From: Amphritea atlantica
Lineage (GTDB): Bacteria > Pseudomonadota > Gammaproteobacteria > Pseudomonadales > Balneatricaceae
Direction of reading: 5' to 3'
Length of the DNA stretch: 64,000 bases
Assembly (NCBI RefSeq): GCF_900111095.1
Contig: NZ_FOGB01000001.1
Span: 648,882-712,881, forward strand
Position numbers and translations under genes: made by a program
The notes under the pieces: model-generated
Databases searched by the model: none
Seen by the model: only the letters and a program-made list of their open reading frames with translations
What the model was told of the DNA's origin: nothing
Shown here: positions 17,730-27,202 of the stretch, piece by piece
How positions within the stretch are numbered: position 1 is the stretch's first letter
Layout of the letters: each line of letters starts with the position of its first letter

Positions 17730-18521
17730 ATGCCAAATCGTTTTCTGATCACTCTTTTTCTGTTGCTGTTGTCTGGCTTGACGCTGGCAGAATCGGCCGC
17801 CTCATTCAGTAAGTCAAAACGTTTGCTTGCCGGGGTGTATCAGGTCAATCCCGTCAGTTTTTATTGCGGTTGTGACTACCGGTCTGAGGGGAAAAAACTG
17901 GTGCCGGAGTGGGGGCGCTGTGGTTTTCAGCCGCGAAAAAACGGTAACCGGGCTGCCCGTATAGAGTGGGAGCATATTGTGCCTGCCTGGGCGTTTGGAC
18001 ATCAGCTACAGTGCTGGCAGAATGGCGGACGTAAAGCCTGTAAAAAAGATGAACGTTTCAAACAGATGGAAGCCGATATGCACAACCTGGTGCCGGCTAT
18101 TGGGGAGGTAAACGGAGATCGCTCTAATTACAGCTTCACACAGCTGGAAGGGGAGCCCCGGGTATACGGTCGTTGTGATATGGAGGTCGATTTCAAGCGG
18201 CGTAAGGTTGAGCCGCCGCAGAACCGTCAGGGCGATATCGCCCGTACCTATTTCTATATGCGCGACCGCTATGGCCTGAAGATCAGTTCAAAGCAGGAGA
18301 AGCTGTTTGCCGCCTGGAGTGTGCAGGACCCGGTGGATAGCTGGGAGCTGCAACGCAATGAGCTGATTGCCGGTTTGCAGGGCAACAGTAACCCCTATGT
18401 GACGGCACCAGCGGGAGTGATCGGTGCTCAGGATACGTCGACGCCTGTTGGCTCAGATTCGTCCAATGAAGCAGAGGATACATTGATACAGCGGTTGCTG
18501 ACAAAACTGAGGCAGCAATAG
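17730..18521 (+). CDS. endA: Secreted endonuclease I (EndA/NucM family)
   Basis: A 263-residue protein with a cleavable signal peptide (first ~22 residues, ending LAESA). The catalytic beta-beta-alpha-metal core is seen as RIEWEHIVPAWAFG (His near residue 80) and MHNLVPAIGEVNGDRSN (about 118-134). Cysteines in the body are likely disulfide-bonded. This family degrades DNA nonspecifically in the periplasm or medium. The tail after ~225 is low-complexity Ser/Thr/Gly. A GGGGG ribosome site precedes the start. Confidence 0.93.
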   Translation: MPNRFLITLFLLLLSGLTLAESAASFSKSKRLLAGVYQVNPVSFYCGCDYRSEGKKLVPEWGRCGFQPRKNGNRAARIEWEHIVPAWAFGHQLQCWQNGGRKACKKDERFKQMEADMHNLVPAIGEVNGDRSNYSFTQLEGEPRVYGRCDMEVDFKRRKVEPPQNRQGDIARTYFYMRDRYGLKISSKQEKLFAAWSVQDPVDSWELQRNELIAGLQGNSNPYVTAPAGVIGAQDTSTPVGSDSSNEAEDTLIQRLLTKLRQQ

Positions 18522-18605
18522 TTGCTCCCTGAATTTATTTGTCAGAGATTGTTGCTAATCTTAACTAAATTCTATTAATCAGAGTATCAGAAGCCGAGGT
18601 ATCTG

Positions 18606-19418
18606 ATGATAAAACCCTATTACCGGACTGTGCTGATATACCTGATCTTTGCGCTATTGTGGATCTACTTTTCAGACGCGCTGGTTTCTTCACTGTTTCA
18701 TTCTGCAGAGATGATTACGCGGGTGCAGAATCTCAAGGGATTTGCATTTGTCGGCTGTACGGCGCTGTTACTGCTGTTTCTGATTCGTGCTGATCTGAAC
18801 CGCATTGAGCAGGTCAGTCAGAAGCTTCGGCAAAGTTATGATCAGACACTCAAGGGGTGGGTGCAGGTGATGGATATCCGGCATAAGGAGACTGGTGAGC
18901 ACAGTCTTCGGGTGACCCGAATGACGGTCAGGCTTGCCGGCCTGTTGGGGATTGAGGGGGATGAGCTGACCTATATCGCCCGGGGGGCGCTGATGCATGA
19001 TGCGGGCAAAGTGGGCATTCCCGATGCGATTCTTATCAAGCCCGGCCCGCTTGATCAGGATGAGTGGGTTATCATGAAGGAGCATCCGGTGATTGCCCGG
19101 GATCTGATGAGAGATATTGAGTTTCTCCAGCCCTCAATTGACATTCCTTATTGCCACCATGAGCGCTGGAACGGCACCGGGTACCCACAAGGACTGGCGG
19201 GGGAACAGATTCCCCTGGCCGCACGAATTTTTGCCATTATCGATGTCTGGGATGCGTTATCGGAACACCGGGTGTACAAACAGCCCTGGCCTGAAGATCA
19301 GGTTCTGTTGTATATCCGTGAACAGGCGGGCATCCATTTCGATCCCGGGATTGTTGAGGTTTTTCTGGATAATTACCCAGAGATCAAAGCGGCGGCAAAG
19401 CAGCCCTCAATCTTTTAA
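18606..19418 (+). CDS. Membrane HD-GYP c-di-GMP phosphodiesterase
   Basis: A 270-residue protein with two N-terminal membrane helices (about 8-25 and 47-61) and a short linker. The HD-GYP domain has H99, the HD pair at 131-132 in HDAGKVG, HH at 184-185, and GYP at 192-194, so all expected metal ligands are present. It should hydrolyse c-di-GMP. There is no receiver or periplasmic sensor of useful size, so input probably comes through the membrane helices or a partner. It converges on the large GGDEF-EAL gene with a gap of only 40 bp. Confidence 0.9.
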   Translation: MIKPYYRTVLIYLIFALLWIYFSDALVSSLFHSAEMITRVQNLKGFAFVGCTALLLLFLIRADLNRIEQVSQKLRQSYDQTLKGWVQVMDIRHKETGEHSLRVTRMTVRLAGLLGIEGDELTYIARGALMHDAGKVGIPDAILIKPGPLDQDEWVIMKEHPVIARDLMRDIEFLQPSIDIPYCHHERWNGTGYPQGLAGEQIPLAARIFAIIDVWDALSEHRVYKQPWPEDQVLLYIREQAGIHFDPGIVEVFLDNYPEIKAAAKQPSIF

Positions 19419-19458
19419 AGGGAGAGTCCAGGGCTGATAATATTGCTGCAGGGCGCTA

Positions 19459-22400
19459 TTAATTTGGCAGTAATAATGGCTGTTCACTAAATTTTTGGTG
19501 CCACTGTTCAAACTGTCTGGCTGTCATCGCGCTGGCATAGAAAAAGCCCTGGCCATAATCGCAGTTTGCCTGTTGCATCAGGGTGTGTTGTTCAGCGGTT
19601 TCAATCCCTTCGGCGATCACTTTGATGCCCAGGGTATGCGCCATAACAATGATGGCGTTACACAGTACCAGATCATCAGAGTCGCCATGCAGGTTGCGCA
19701 CAAAGGTGCGGTCAATTTTCAAATAGTCGATATCCATACGGCGCAGGTGCGCCAGTGAAGAGAAGCTGGTGCCGAAGTCATCCAGCCCGATCTGGATATT
19801 GGCGTCCCGTAACTGAACGAGTTTTTGCTGGGTGTCTGCGGAAGATTCCATCAGCAGGCTTTCGGTAATCTCTATGCTCAGCTCGGCATTGTTAAGTCCG
19901 GACTCACGGGCTATCGCTATCCAGCGGTCATGGGCCGGGCTCTGCGCGCTGTCTTCAAAATGGCTCGGGGATGCATTGATACAGATCTGTATCTGTGGGT
20001 TGAGTTGTTTGCGCCACTGTTTAACCTGCTGCAGCGCTTCGCGGAAAATCCAGTCGCCCAGTTCCTGAATAATGCCTCCCTGTTCGGCGGCCTGAATAAA
20101 CTGGTGGGGGAACATCAACCCCTCGTCCGGATGATTCCAGCGGATCAGCGCTTCGGCTTTCACCACCGTCATGCTTTCCAGATCGATCACCGGCTGGTAG
20201 TAGAGCTGGAACTGGTGTTGTCTGATCGCTTCGCGCAGAGCGTTTATCAGCCGTGAGCGTTTCTGTGACAGGGTTTGCATACCCGCGGTAAAAAAGTGAA
20301 GTTTGCTGCGGCCCGCGGCTTTGGCGGCATACATCGCCTGGTCAGCATTTTTAATCAGTTGCTCTGCGTTGTCTGCATCCTGCGGGTAGAGCGTGGCGCC
20401 GATACTGGCAGAGATATAGCGCTGCTGGTTTTCCAGCATGAAGGGTTGTTTCAGTACGCTGAGGATCTTCTCGCCAACCTGCTCCACCTGTGAGCTGCTT
20501 TCTATCTGCGGCAGAATGATTGTGAACTCGTCGCCTCCCAGTCGGGAGATGGTGTCACTGCTGCGCACCAGGCTTTTAAATCGATCGGCCACTTCAATCA
20601 ACAGCTGGTCTCCGACATTATGGCCCAGAGTATCGTTGATCTCCTTAAAACGGTCGAGATCGAGAAACAGGAGTGCCAGTGATGATTTTGAACGGGCCGC
20701 CAGGCGAATCTCCTGCGTTAACCGGTCCATAAACATCCTTCGGTTTGGCAGATTGGTCAGTGGGTCAAAATTTGCCTGGGTCCATATCAGCTCTTCAGTC
20801 CGTTTTTTCTCGGTGATATCAGAGAAGGTGGCGATCCGTTGATAGACCGTATTGTCGTCATTGAAGAGGGTGTTGATATTCAGCCAGGCGATGTAGATTG
20901 AACCATTCTTGTGACGGTTCCAGATCTCGCCCTGCCATTTGCCAGATTCGCTCAGGGTTCCCAGCATATCTTCGTAGAATGGACTTTTATGTACCCCTGA
21001 GCGCAGCAGAGCGGGGGAATGGCCAATCGCTTCCTCCGCCTGGTATCCGGTAATCTGTGTGAAAGCATTATTGACCTTAACAATCTTGCTGTCGGCATCG
21101 ACGATCATAATCGCATCGTTGCTTTCAAATGCTGCCGCCGCCAGACGCAGTTGTTCGGTTTGCCTCTGTTGCTCGAAGTTCATATGGGTTCCGGCGATGC
21201 AGATAGGGTGGCTGTTTTTGCCAAATCTGATCGGTTTGCCGCGACACTTTATCCAGAGCCAGCGGTTGTCTTTGGTCAACAGCCTGAACTGAATCTCGGC
21301 GGTAAGGTTGTCCAGCACCTGGGGGAGGAAGTTGATGTAGAAACGCACCTGGTCTTCCGGGTGCATCAGCTTACGGAACAGCTGTCGGTTAAGATGAAAC
21401 TCCTGATCTTGATAGCCGAGCATCTTGTAACACTGGCTGTCCCACTGAATCGAATCATTGGTCAGGTTCCAGCTCCACAAGCCGGTCTGAGTCGCCTCCA
21501 TCGTCAGCCGGTAACGCTCCTCCGAGTCTCTGAGAGCCTGCTCATAGCGGTTATGATTTCGGTGGAGCTGATTGAATGCCCTGATCAGTTGCCCCACCTC
21601 ATCATTGCTTTGCACTGTAAGGGTCTGCTCTGGAAGCTGTCCCTCAGCCATTTTACGAATATCACGGGTGGCATTGCGCAGCGGCGTCAGCAGTTTTCTT
21701 AACAGATAGGCGATCAGGCCCGCCATCATAAAGCTGATCAGCAGGATCACAACGATGATCGTTTCGGTGAGGATGTTAATGGACGACATCGCTTTACTCA
21801 GCGGGTAGGTACGGATCACAACCCAGCCCATCTTGTCTAGCATGGCGGAGGCATAGATGATCTGATTGCCCCGGCTGTCAGTGGTTATACCCGACGTTTC
21901 TCCAGCCTGGATCCGCTCAATACAGTCGCAGTGCTTCTCTTTTTTATAGCTTTCAAGTGGCACCCCTTTGAGTGTATCGGTTACATAGATCCCCAGATTC
22001 GGGTCTATCACCATCACCCGGCCGCCGTCGGTAAAAGAGATGCGGGATATCTCTTTAAGCAGGTTATCCTGAGCCAGCAGGTTGACACCGAAGATATAAC
22101 CCAGCACCCGGCCTGAATCGGAGAGTATCGGTGTATTGATGGCAAACAACGGGCTTTTTAACCCCTTGCCCATCAGGGGCATGGTGATCACCGTTGATTT
22201 CAAACGGCGCGCTTTCTCCAGATGTTTACGGTCAGAATAATCGATGCCGGTGCGGTTGGGGATTGTTGGATAATCGACCAGTGATATACCCTCCCGGTTC
22301 AGTACGACAACCCCGCCATTAAACAGCGCGTGTAGCTGGGTATCCCGCTTCAGGGCTTCCTGCATTCTTTCATTTGGATGCAGCCGGTATCGGGAGTGCA

Positions 22401-22635
22401 GCAGATCAGTGAACTCTTCCAGGTAGGTGACCCGTTTTTGCAGGGCTGAATCCATCTGTCGGACCACCATGTCTACCATGGTTTGCTGCTGTTCTACCAG
22501 AAGTCTGATGGAGCCTTGTTGCAGGTAATTAAAAATGAGTAGCGCTGTGCCTCCGGCAGATAACAGAAAGCCTACCAGTGTCAGAATTAAAACCCGGTTA
22601 TGCAGGGATGTGGGTAAAAAACGGCTAAGAACCAT
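19459..22635 (-). CDS. Multidomain dCache-HAMP-PAS-PAS-GGDEF-EAL protein
   Basis: A 1058-residue protein. It has an N-terminal membrane helix (~15-35), a periplasmic double-Cache region (~36-280), a second helix (~287-310), HAMP (~312-365), two PAS/PAC units (~370-620), GGDEF (~630-795) and EAL (~805-1055). The GGDEF motif and an RSSD inhibitory site are intact. EAL keeps EAL, the INAS asparagine, ITES, LDDFG, LKID and AEGIE. Both synthesis and breakdown of c-di-GMP are chemically possible; many such proteins act mainly as phosphodiesterases. Signal inputs are unknown. Confidence 0.9.
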   Translation of the reverse strand: MVLSRFLPTSLHNRVLILTLVGFLLSAGGTALLIFNYLQQGSIRLLVEQQQTMVDMVVRQMDSALQKRVTYLEEFTDLLHSRYRLHPNERMQEALKRDTQLHALFNGGVVVLNREGISLVDYPTIPNRTGIDYSDRKHLEKARRLKSTVITMPLMGKGLKSPLFAINTPILSDSGRVLGYIFGVNLLAQDNLLKEISRISFTDGGRVMVIDPNLGIYVTDTLKGVPLESYKKEKHCDCIERIQAGETSGITTDSRGNQIIYASAMLDKMGWVVIRTYPLSKAMSSINILTETIIVVILLISFMMAGLIAYLLRKLLTPLRNATRDIRKMAEGQLPEQTLTVQSNDEVGQLIRAFNQLHRNHNRYEQALRDSEERYRLTMEATQTGLWSWNLTNDSIQWDSQCYKMLGYQDQEFHLNRQLFRKLMHPEDQVRFYINFLPQVLDNLTAEIQFRLLTKDNRWLWIKCRGKPIRFGKNSHPICIAGTHMNFEQQRQTEQLRLAAAAFESNDAIMIVDADSKIVKVNNAFTQITGYQAEEAIGHSPALLRSGVHKSPFYEDMLGTLSESGKWQGEIWNRHKNGSIYIAWLNINTLFNDDNTVYQRIATFSDITEKKRTEELIWTQANFDPLTNLPNRRMFMDRLTQEIRLAARSKSSLALLFLDLDRFKEINDTLGHNVGDQLLIEVADRFKSLVRSSDTISRLGGDEFTIILPQIESSSQVEQVGEKILSVLKQPFMLENQQRYISASIGATLYPQDADNAEQLIKNADQAMYAAKAAGRSKLHFFTAGMQTLSQKRSRLINALREAIRQHQFQLYYQPVIDLESMTVVKAEALIRWNHPDEGLMFPHQFIQAAEQGGIIQELGDWIFREALQQVKQWRKQLNPQIQICINASPSHFEDSAQSPAHDRWIAIARESGLNNAELSIEITESLLMESSADTQQKLVQLRDANIQIGLDDFGTSFSSLAHLRRMDIDYLKIDRTFVRNLHGDSDDLVLCNAIIVMAHTLGIKVIAEGIETAEQHTLMQQANCDYGQGFFYASAMTARQFEQWHQKFSEQPLLLPN

Positions 22636-22963
22636 TCATGCATATCCATAAATTTAAACGATAAAACAAAGAGTCTGTATCAATAAGCAGGGTTAGAACA
22701 GAGTTAATTAGAGAGTCTCCAGCGCGTATGATTGATAATGGTTTGACGTTAAATACCTGATATCCCTTCAGCTTAGCCTAGTCAGGTTAAATATAAACGG
22801 CAAAGTGGTCAAAATGGTGATTGATCTTGCCAGTGTCTGAGACCCCGGTGGAGCATAGGAATCTTAACTCCAGGGGGGCAGCAGGCATATTTTACCGCCC
22901 GGCTTTCAGGTATTATTTCTGACTTTTGTTACGGGCCTGCGCTAGGGCCTTTGGATTCTGTAG
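22636..22963. other. Intergenic region between divergent GGDEF-EAL and ABC exporter genes
   Basis: A 328-bp, AT-rich gap holding the promoters of both neighbours. No gene, strong repeat or clear promoter pair could be fixed by eye. Confidence 0.4.
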
Positions 22964-24796
22964 ATGCTGCGATTTTTTGAACGTCTGACCAACCCATATC
23001 CTGAGCCGGAACCCGGTCAGCCGCCTAAGGGGCTATACCGCTTCTGCCGTTATTATATGCGGGGGATGGAGTGGCCGCTGTTGCTGATGACACTGTGCTC
23101 TGCGCTGTTGGCGATGCTAGAGGTCTCGCTGTTTGGTTTTCTCGGTCAACTGGTGGATTGGCTGAGCAATAAGCAACCTGATACATTCTGGCAGGAGGAG
23201 GGGGATACTCTGACGCTGGTGGGCGTTGTGTTGCTGATCGGGCTGCCGCTGTTGGTGGTGCTCCATTCCCTGATCGTACATCAGGTGTTGCTGGGGAATT
23301 TTCCCATGTCGGTTCGCTGGCTGGCGCACCGCTATCTGTTACGTCAGAGTTTGTCATTTTACCAGAATGACTTTGCCGGGCGGATCGCCACCAAGGTGAT
23401 GCAAACATCACTGGCGGTGCGGGAAGCCGTGATGAAACTGCTTGATGTCCTGGTTTATATCGCAGTGTATTTTCTCTCCATGCTGGTGCTGGTGGCACAG
23501 TCTGATCTGCGCCTGATGTTCCCGTTACTGGGCTGGCTGGTAGGTTACTGTCTGCTGATGTGGTATTTCGTGCCCCGTCTGAGGGATGTGTCAGCGATAC
23601 AGGCAGATGCCCGCTCATCGATGACCGGGAGGATAGTCGATAGCTACACCAATATTTCCACCGTGAAACTGTTCTCTTACAGTCAGCGTGAGTCGGATTA
23701 TGCCCGGGAAAGTATGGATGGTTTTCTGACCACGGTTTACCGGCAGATGCGTCTGGCCACCGGCCTTAATGTGACGGTGCAATGCCTCAACTATCTGTTG
23801 CTGTTCATCACCACCGCTGTGTCGATCTACCTGTGGAGTTTCAGCCTGGTGACGGTGGGGGCTATCGCTATCGCCATCAGCCTGGCTTTGCGTCTCAACG
23901 GTATGTCTCAGTGGATTATGTGGGAAGTGAGTATGCTGTTTGAGAATATAGGCACCGTCAATGATGGTATGAATACCCTGTCTCAGCCGCTTGATGTCAC
24001 CGACCGCAGCGATGCAAAGCCTTTGGTTGTTGAGACGGGAGCGATCCGCTTTAACGATGTTTCATTTCACTACGATAAGCGTGAAGGGGTGATTGAACAC
24101 CTGAATCTGGATATCAGACCCGGTGAAAAGGTCGGTTTGGTGGGGCGCTCAGGTGCGGGAAAATCCACTCTGGTTAATCTGTTATTACGCTTCCATGATC
24201 TGGCTGATGGGCAGATTCTGATTGATGGCCAGGATATCAGCAGGGTGCAGCAGGATAGTCTGCGGCATCAGATCGGCATGGTGACTCAGGATACCTCGCT
24301 GCTGCATCGCAGTGTGCGGGATAATATTCTCTACGGTCACCCGGATGCATCTGAGGCGCAGATGATCGATGCTGCCAGACGGGCAGAGGCGCATGAGTTT
24401 ATACTTGGGTTGAGCGATCCTCAGGGGCGCACCGGTTATGATGCTCAGGTGGGTGAGCGGGGTGTGAAGCTGTCCGGGGGCCAGCGTCAGCGGATCGCGA
24501 TTGCCCGGGTGATTCTGAAGGATGCGCCGATTCTGATTCTGGATGAAGCGACATCGGCACTGGATTCAGAGGTCGAAGCGGATATTCAGCGGGGCCTGTC
24601 CAATCTGATGCAGGGTAAAACCGTTATCGCTATCGCCCACCGGCTGTCCACAATCGCCGCAATGGACCGGCTGATTGTTCTGGACCAGGGGCGTATCGTA
24701 GAGCAGGGTAACCACCATCAACTGGTGCAACAGGGGGGGATCTATGCCCAGCTCTGGGCGCATCAGTCCGGTGGCTTTATCGGTATGGATACCTGA
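22964..24796 (+). CDS. ABC exporter, fused membrane and ATPase domains
   Basis: A 610-residue half-transporter with about six membrane helices in the first ~330 residues (ABC type I exporter fold) and a C-terminal nucleotide-binding domain. Walker A GRSGAGKST is near 394, the signature LSGGQRQRIAIARV near 503, and Walker B ILILDEATSALD near 523, followed by the AHRLST H-loop. It works as a dimer and exports lipid, peptide or drug-like substrates. The substrate cannot be told. It lies upstream of fetB but carries its own membrane domain, so it is not the missing FetA partner. Confidence 0.9.
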   Translation: MLRFFERLTNPYPEPEPGQPPKGLYRFCRYYMRGMEWPLLLMTLCSALLAMLEVSLFGFLGQLVDWLSNKQPDTFWQEEGDTLTLVGVVLLIGLPLLVVLHSLIVHQVLLGNFPMSVRWLAHRYLLRQSLSFYQNDFAGRIATKVMQTSLAVREAVMKLLDVLVYIAVYFLSMLVLVAQSDLRLMFPLLGWLVGYCLLMWYFVPRLRDVSAIQADARSSMTGRIVDSYTNISTVKLFSYSQRESDYARESMDGFLTTVYRQMRLATGLNVTVQCLNYLLLFITTAVSIYLWSFSLVTVGAIAIAISLALRLNGMSQWIMWEVSMLFENIGTVNDGMNTLSQPLDVTDRSDAKPLVVETGAIRFNDVSFHYDKREGVIEHLNLDIRPGEKVGLVGRSGAGKSTLVNLLLRFHDLADGQILIDGQDISRVQQDSLRHQIGMVTQDTSLLHRSVRDNILYGHPDASEAQMIDAARRAEAHEFILGLSDPQGRTGYDAQVGERGVKLSGGQRQRIAIARVILKDAPILILDEATSALDSEVEADIQRGLSNLMQGKTVIAIAHRLSTIAAMDRLIVLDQGRIVEQGNHHQLVQQGGIYAQLWAHQSGGFIGMDT

Positions 24797-24871
24797 GTTT
24801 CGTTCACAGGTCCACAGCTCAATAACGTACCGTAGTACAGCGGGTAAAACCGCTTAATAAGGAGAATCCGG

Positions 24872-25621
24872 ATGCATGTAATTTCATGGGGGTCACTCGC
24901 CTGGTGCGCTATTCCGGTGGTACTGATTGCGACTGTCTATACCCGCTGGTCAGGCAAGGCCTCCGAGGTGTTGTTGTCAGCGGCGCGGATGACATTGCAA
25001 TTGATCGGCGTCGGCTATGTTCTGGTGGCGCTGTTTGAAAATCCCTCGCCCTGGATTACTGGCGGGGTGCTTGTTGTGATGATCTGTATCGCCAGCTGGA
25101 TCGCACTGCGCCCGGTGAATCATCAGCGCAACTACCTTAAACCCACGCTGATCGCGCTGACCTGCTCGGCCGGATTACACCTGTTTATCTCACTGGTTCT
25201 GGTGATCGGTGTTGACAGCTGGTATGAGCCAAGAGTGATTATCCCGCTGGCAGGGATGTATTTTGCCAATACGATGAATGCGATCAGTCTGGCAACCGAA
25301 CGCTATCATTCTGAACTGCAGGAAGGTAAACCGGAGCCAAAAGCGCGGCTGACCGCGTTTCAGGCGGCGATGATTCCGCAAATCAACAGTCTTCTGGCGG
25401 TGGGCCTGGTATCCCTGCCCGGGATGATGACTGGTCAGATCCTTTCCGGTGTGTCACCTTTGATCGCGGTACGCTACCAGATCATGATCATGACCATGGT
25501 GCTGGGTAGCGGAGGCTGCGGAGCGGCGCTGATGCTGTGGCAGCTGGGGCGCGCGGATCGGTCCGGGCGGCAGCGTGATAACGGTCCGGCCGATGCGGAC
25601 CTGGTGGAGAATGACTTATGA
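24872..25621 (+). CDS. fetB: FetB-like (UPF0014) ABC permease
   Basis: A 249-residue membrane protein of the UPF0014/YbbM family, with seven or so hydrophobic segments. The family core is visible in YFANTMNAISLATERY (about 126-141) and in the conserved LLSAARMTLQLIGVGYV early segment. In E. coli FetA (ATPase) and FetB (permease) export iron and protect against oxidative stress. No fetA-like ATPase gene is adjacent. It overlaps the following EamA gene by 4 bp (ATGA), so the two are translationally coupled. Confidence 0.82.
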   Translation: MHVISWGSLAWCAIPVVLIATVYTRWSGKASEVLLSAARMTLQLIGVGYVLVALFENPSPWITGGVLVVMICIASWIALRPVNHQRNYLKPTLIALTCSAGLHLFISLVLVIGVDSWYEPRVIIPLAGMYFANTMNAISLATERYHSELQEGKPEPKARLTAFQAAMIPQINSLLAVGLVSLPGMMTGQILSGVSPLIAVRYQIMIMTMVLGSGGCGAALMLWQLGRADRSGRQRDNGPADADLVENDL

Positions 25622-26517
25622 ATCAGCCGGCGCTGTTAATGACTACTCTATATACCCTGTTTGCCCTGTTGGCGTTTGCCGGGAATTCGGTGTTGTGCCG
25701 TCTGGCGCTGGGTGAGCAGAGTATCGATGCGGGCAGCTTTACGGTGATCCGTTTGCTGTCTGGGATCGCGGTACTGTCAACGCTCTGGTATCTGACACAG
25801 AAGCGCAAAGCCGAAACCGACCCGGGCCGAGGGCGGGGCAGCTGGACCGCCGCCCTGATGCTGTTTATTTATGCGTTGGGCTTTTCGTATGCCTATATCA
25901 GTCTCGATACCGGCACCGGTGCACTGATCCTGTTTGGCGCAGTGCAGATCACCATGATTATGGTGAGTCTGTTGCGGGGCACCCGCCTGGTGTGGGCTGA
26001 ATGGTTGGGGCTGGCACTGGCGTTCAGCGGTTTTGTCTATCTGCTTAAACCGGCTATCAACACCCCATCCCTGTGGGGATTTGTGCTGATGACCGCGGCA
26101 GGCATTGCCTGGGGAATATACACCCTGAAGGGGCGGGGGTCGGTTAATCCGCTGGCCGATACTCACTTTAATTTTTTCCGCACCCTGCCGCTGGTTACGC
26201 TGACACTCCTCTTTACCCTGACACTCAGTAATGCTGTCATTACTGTCAATGGGGCGTTGCTGGCGATGCTTTCCGGAGCGATCGCTTCGGGCATCGGTTA
26301 CGCTGCCTGGTACCGGGCACTCAGCGGTTTATCGGCAGTGCAGGCTGCGGTGCTACAGTTGCTGGTCCCGGTCATCGCGGCGGCCGGTGGCGTGGTGTTT
26401 ACCGATGAACAGATCACTACTCGCCTGCTGATTGCGGCACTACTGGTGCTGGGAGGGATTTTTCTGGTGGTGGTCGGACGCTATTATCTGCTCGCGCGGC
26501 GCAGTTCGTCGGTCTGA
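25618..26517 (+). CDS. EamA/DMT-family transporter
   Basis: A 299-residue protein with ten predicted membrane helices in two EamA repeats (about 10-140 and 150-290), a typical drug/metabolite exporter layout. The second repeat ends with the usual PVIAAAGGVVFTDE motif. The substrate is unknown and could be an amino acid or other metabolite. The start overlaps the fetB stop, and a LysE-type exporter follows after about 50 bp, so the three probably form one transport operon. Confidence 0.88.
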   Translation: MNQPALLMTTLYTLFALLAFAGNSVLCRLALGEQSIDAGSFTVIRLLSGIAVLSTLWYLTQKRKAETDPGRGRGSWTAALMLFIYALGFSYAYISLDTGTGALILFGAVQITMIMVSLLRGTRLVWAEWLGLALAFSGFVYLLKPAINTPSLWGFVLMTAAGIAWGIYTLKGRGSVNPLADTHFNFFRTLPLVTLTLLFTLTLSNAVITVNGALLAMLSGAIASGIGYAAWYRALSGLSAVQAAVLQLLVPVIAAAGGVVFTDEQITTRLLIAALLVLGGIFLVVVGRYYLLARRSSSV

Positions 26518-26568
26518 GGAGGATGTTTTGAATTCACTGAATCTGTGTAGTGAGGAGTTTTACTGCTA

Positions 26569-27201
26569 ATGGAGAGCCATCTGTTTGCCACTTTTCTGGT
26601 TGCCATTACTCTGTTAACCCTGACCCCGGGGGTTGATACCCTGGTGACTATCCGCAACAGCGCCCGGGGAGGGTGGCAGGATGGTTTCGCTACCAGTACC
26701 GGCATCTGCTGCGGGTTGTTCCTGCACGCAACCGTATCTGCGCTGGGAATTTCGGTCATCCTGTTGCAATCAGCCAACGCGTTTCAGTTTCTGAAGCTGA
26801 TCGGTGCGGGGTATCTGATCTGGCTGGGATTCACCAGTCTGCGGGGGATCGTTCAGGGACACAGCGTATTCAGGCTCCCGGATACCGGCAGCAGACCCTT
26901 TGTGATCTGGCGCTCACTGAGAGAGGGTTTTTTGTCGAATGCCCTGAACCCTAAAACAGCGCTCTTTTATATGGCTTTTCTGCCCCAGTTTATTGATCCG
27001 CAGGGGAGCGCCCTGACGCAGTCGCTGTGGCTGGCGGCGATACATTTTGTCATTGCCATGCTGTGGCAGTGTTCGCTGGCGTTGGCGGTTAACAGCGCCC
27101 GTCACTGGCTACAGAGTCAATCGGTCAGTATTGGATTTAATGCGCTCAGTGGTTCGGTGTTGATCTATCTGGGTGCCCGGTTGGCACTCACGGAGAATTA
27201 A
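26569..27201 (+). CDS. LysE/RhtB-family amino-acid exporter
   Basis: A 210-residue protein with about six membrane helices. It shows the family start, LTPGVDTLVTIRNSARGG (normally GPN/GP-type at this place), and the later NPKTALFYMAFLPQF motif (about 125-139) typical of the RhtB group. It should export an amino acid such as a homoserine- or threonine-like compound, but specificity cannot be read from sequence. It ends only 1 bp before the nitronate monooxygenase start. Confidence 0.88.
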   Translation: MESHLFATFLVAITLLTLTPGVDTLVTIRNSARGGWQDGFATSTGICCGLFLHATVSALGISVILLQSANAFQFLKLIGAGYLIWLGFTSLRGIVQGHSVFRLPDTGSRPFVIWRSLREGFLSNALNPKTALFYMAFLPQFIDPQGSALTQSLWLAAIHFVIAMLWQCSLALAVNSARHWLQSQSVSIGFNALSGSVLIYLGARLALTEN

Positions 27202-27202
27202 A

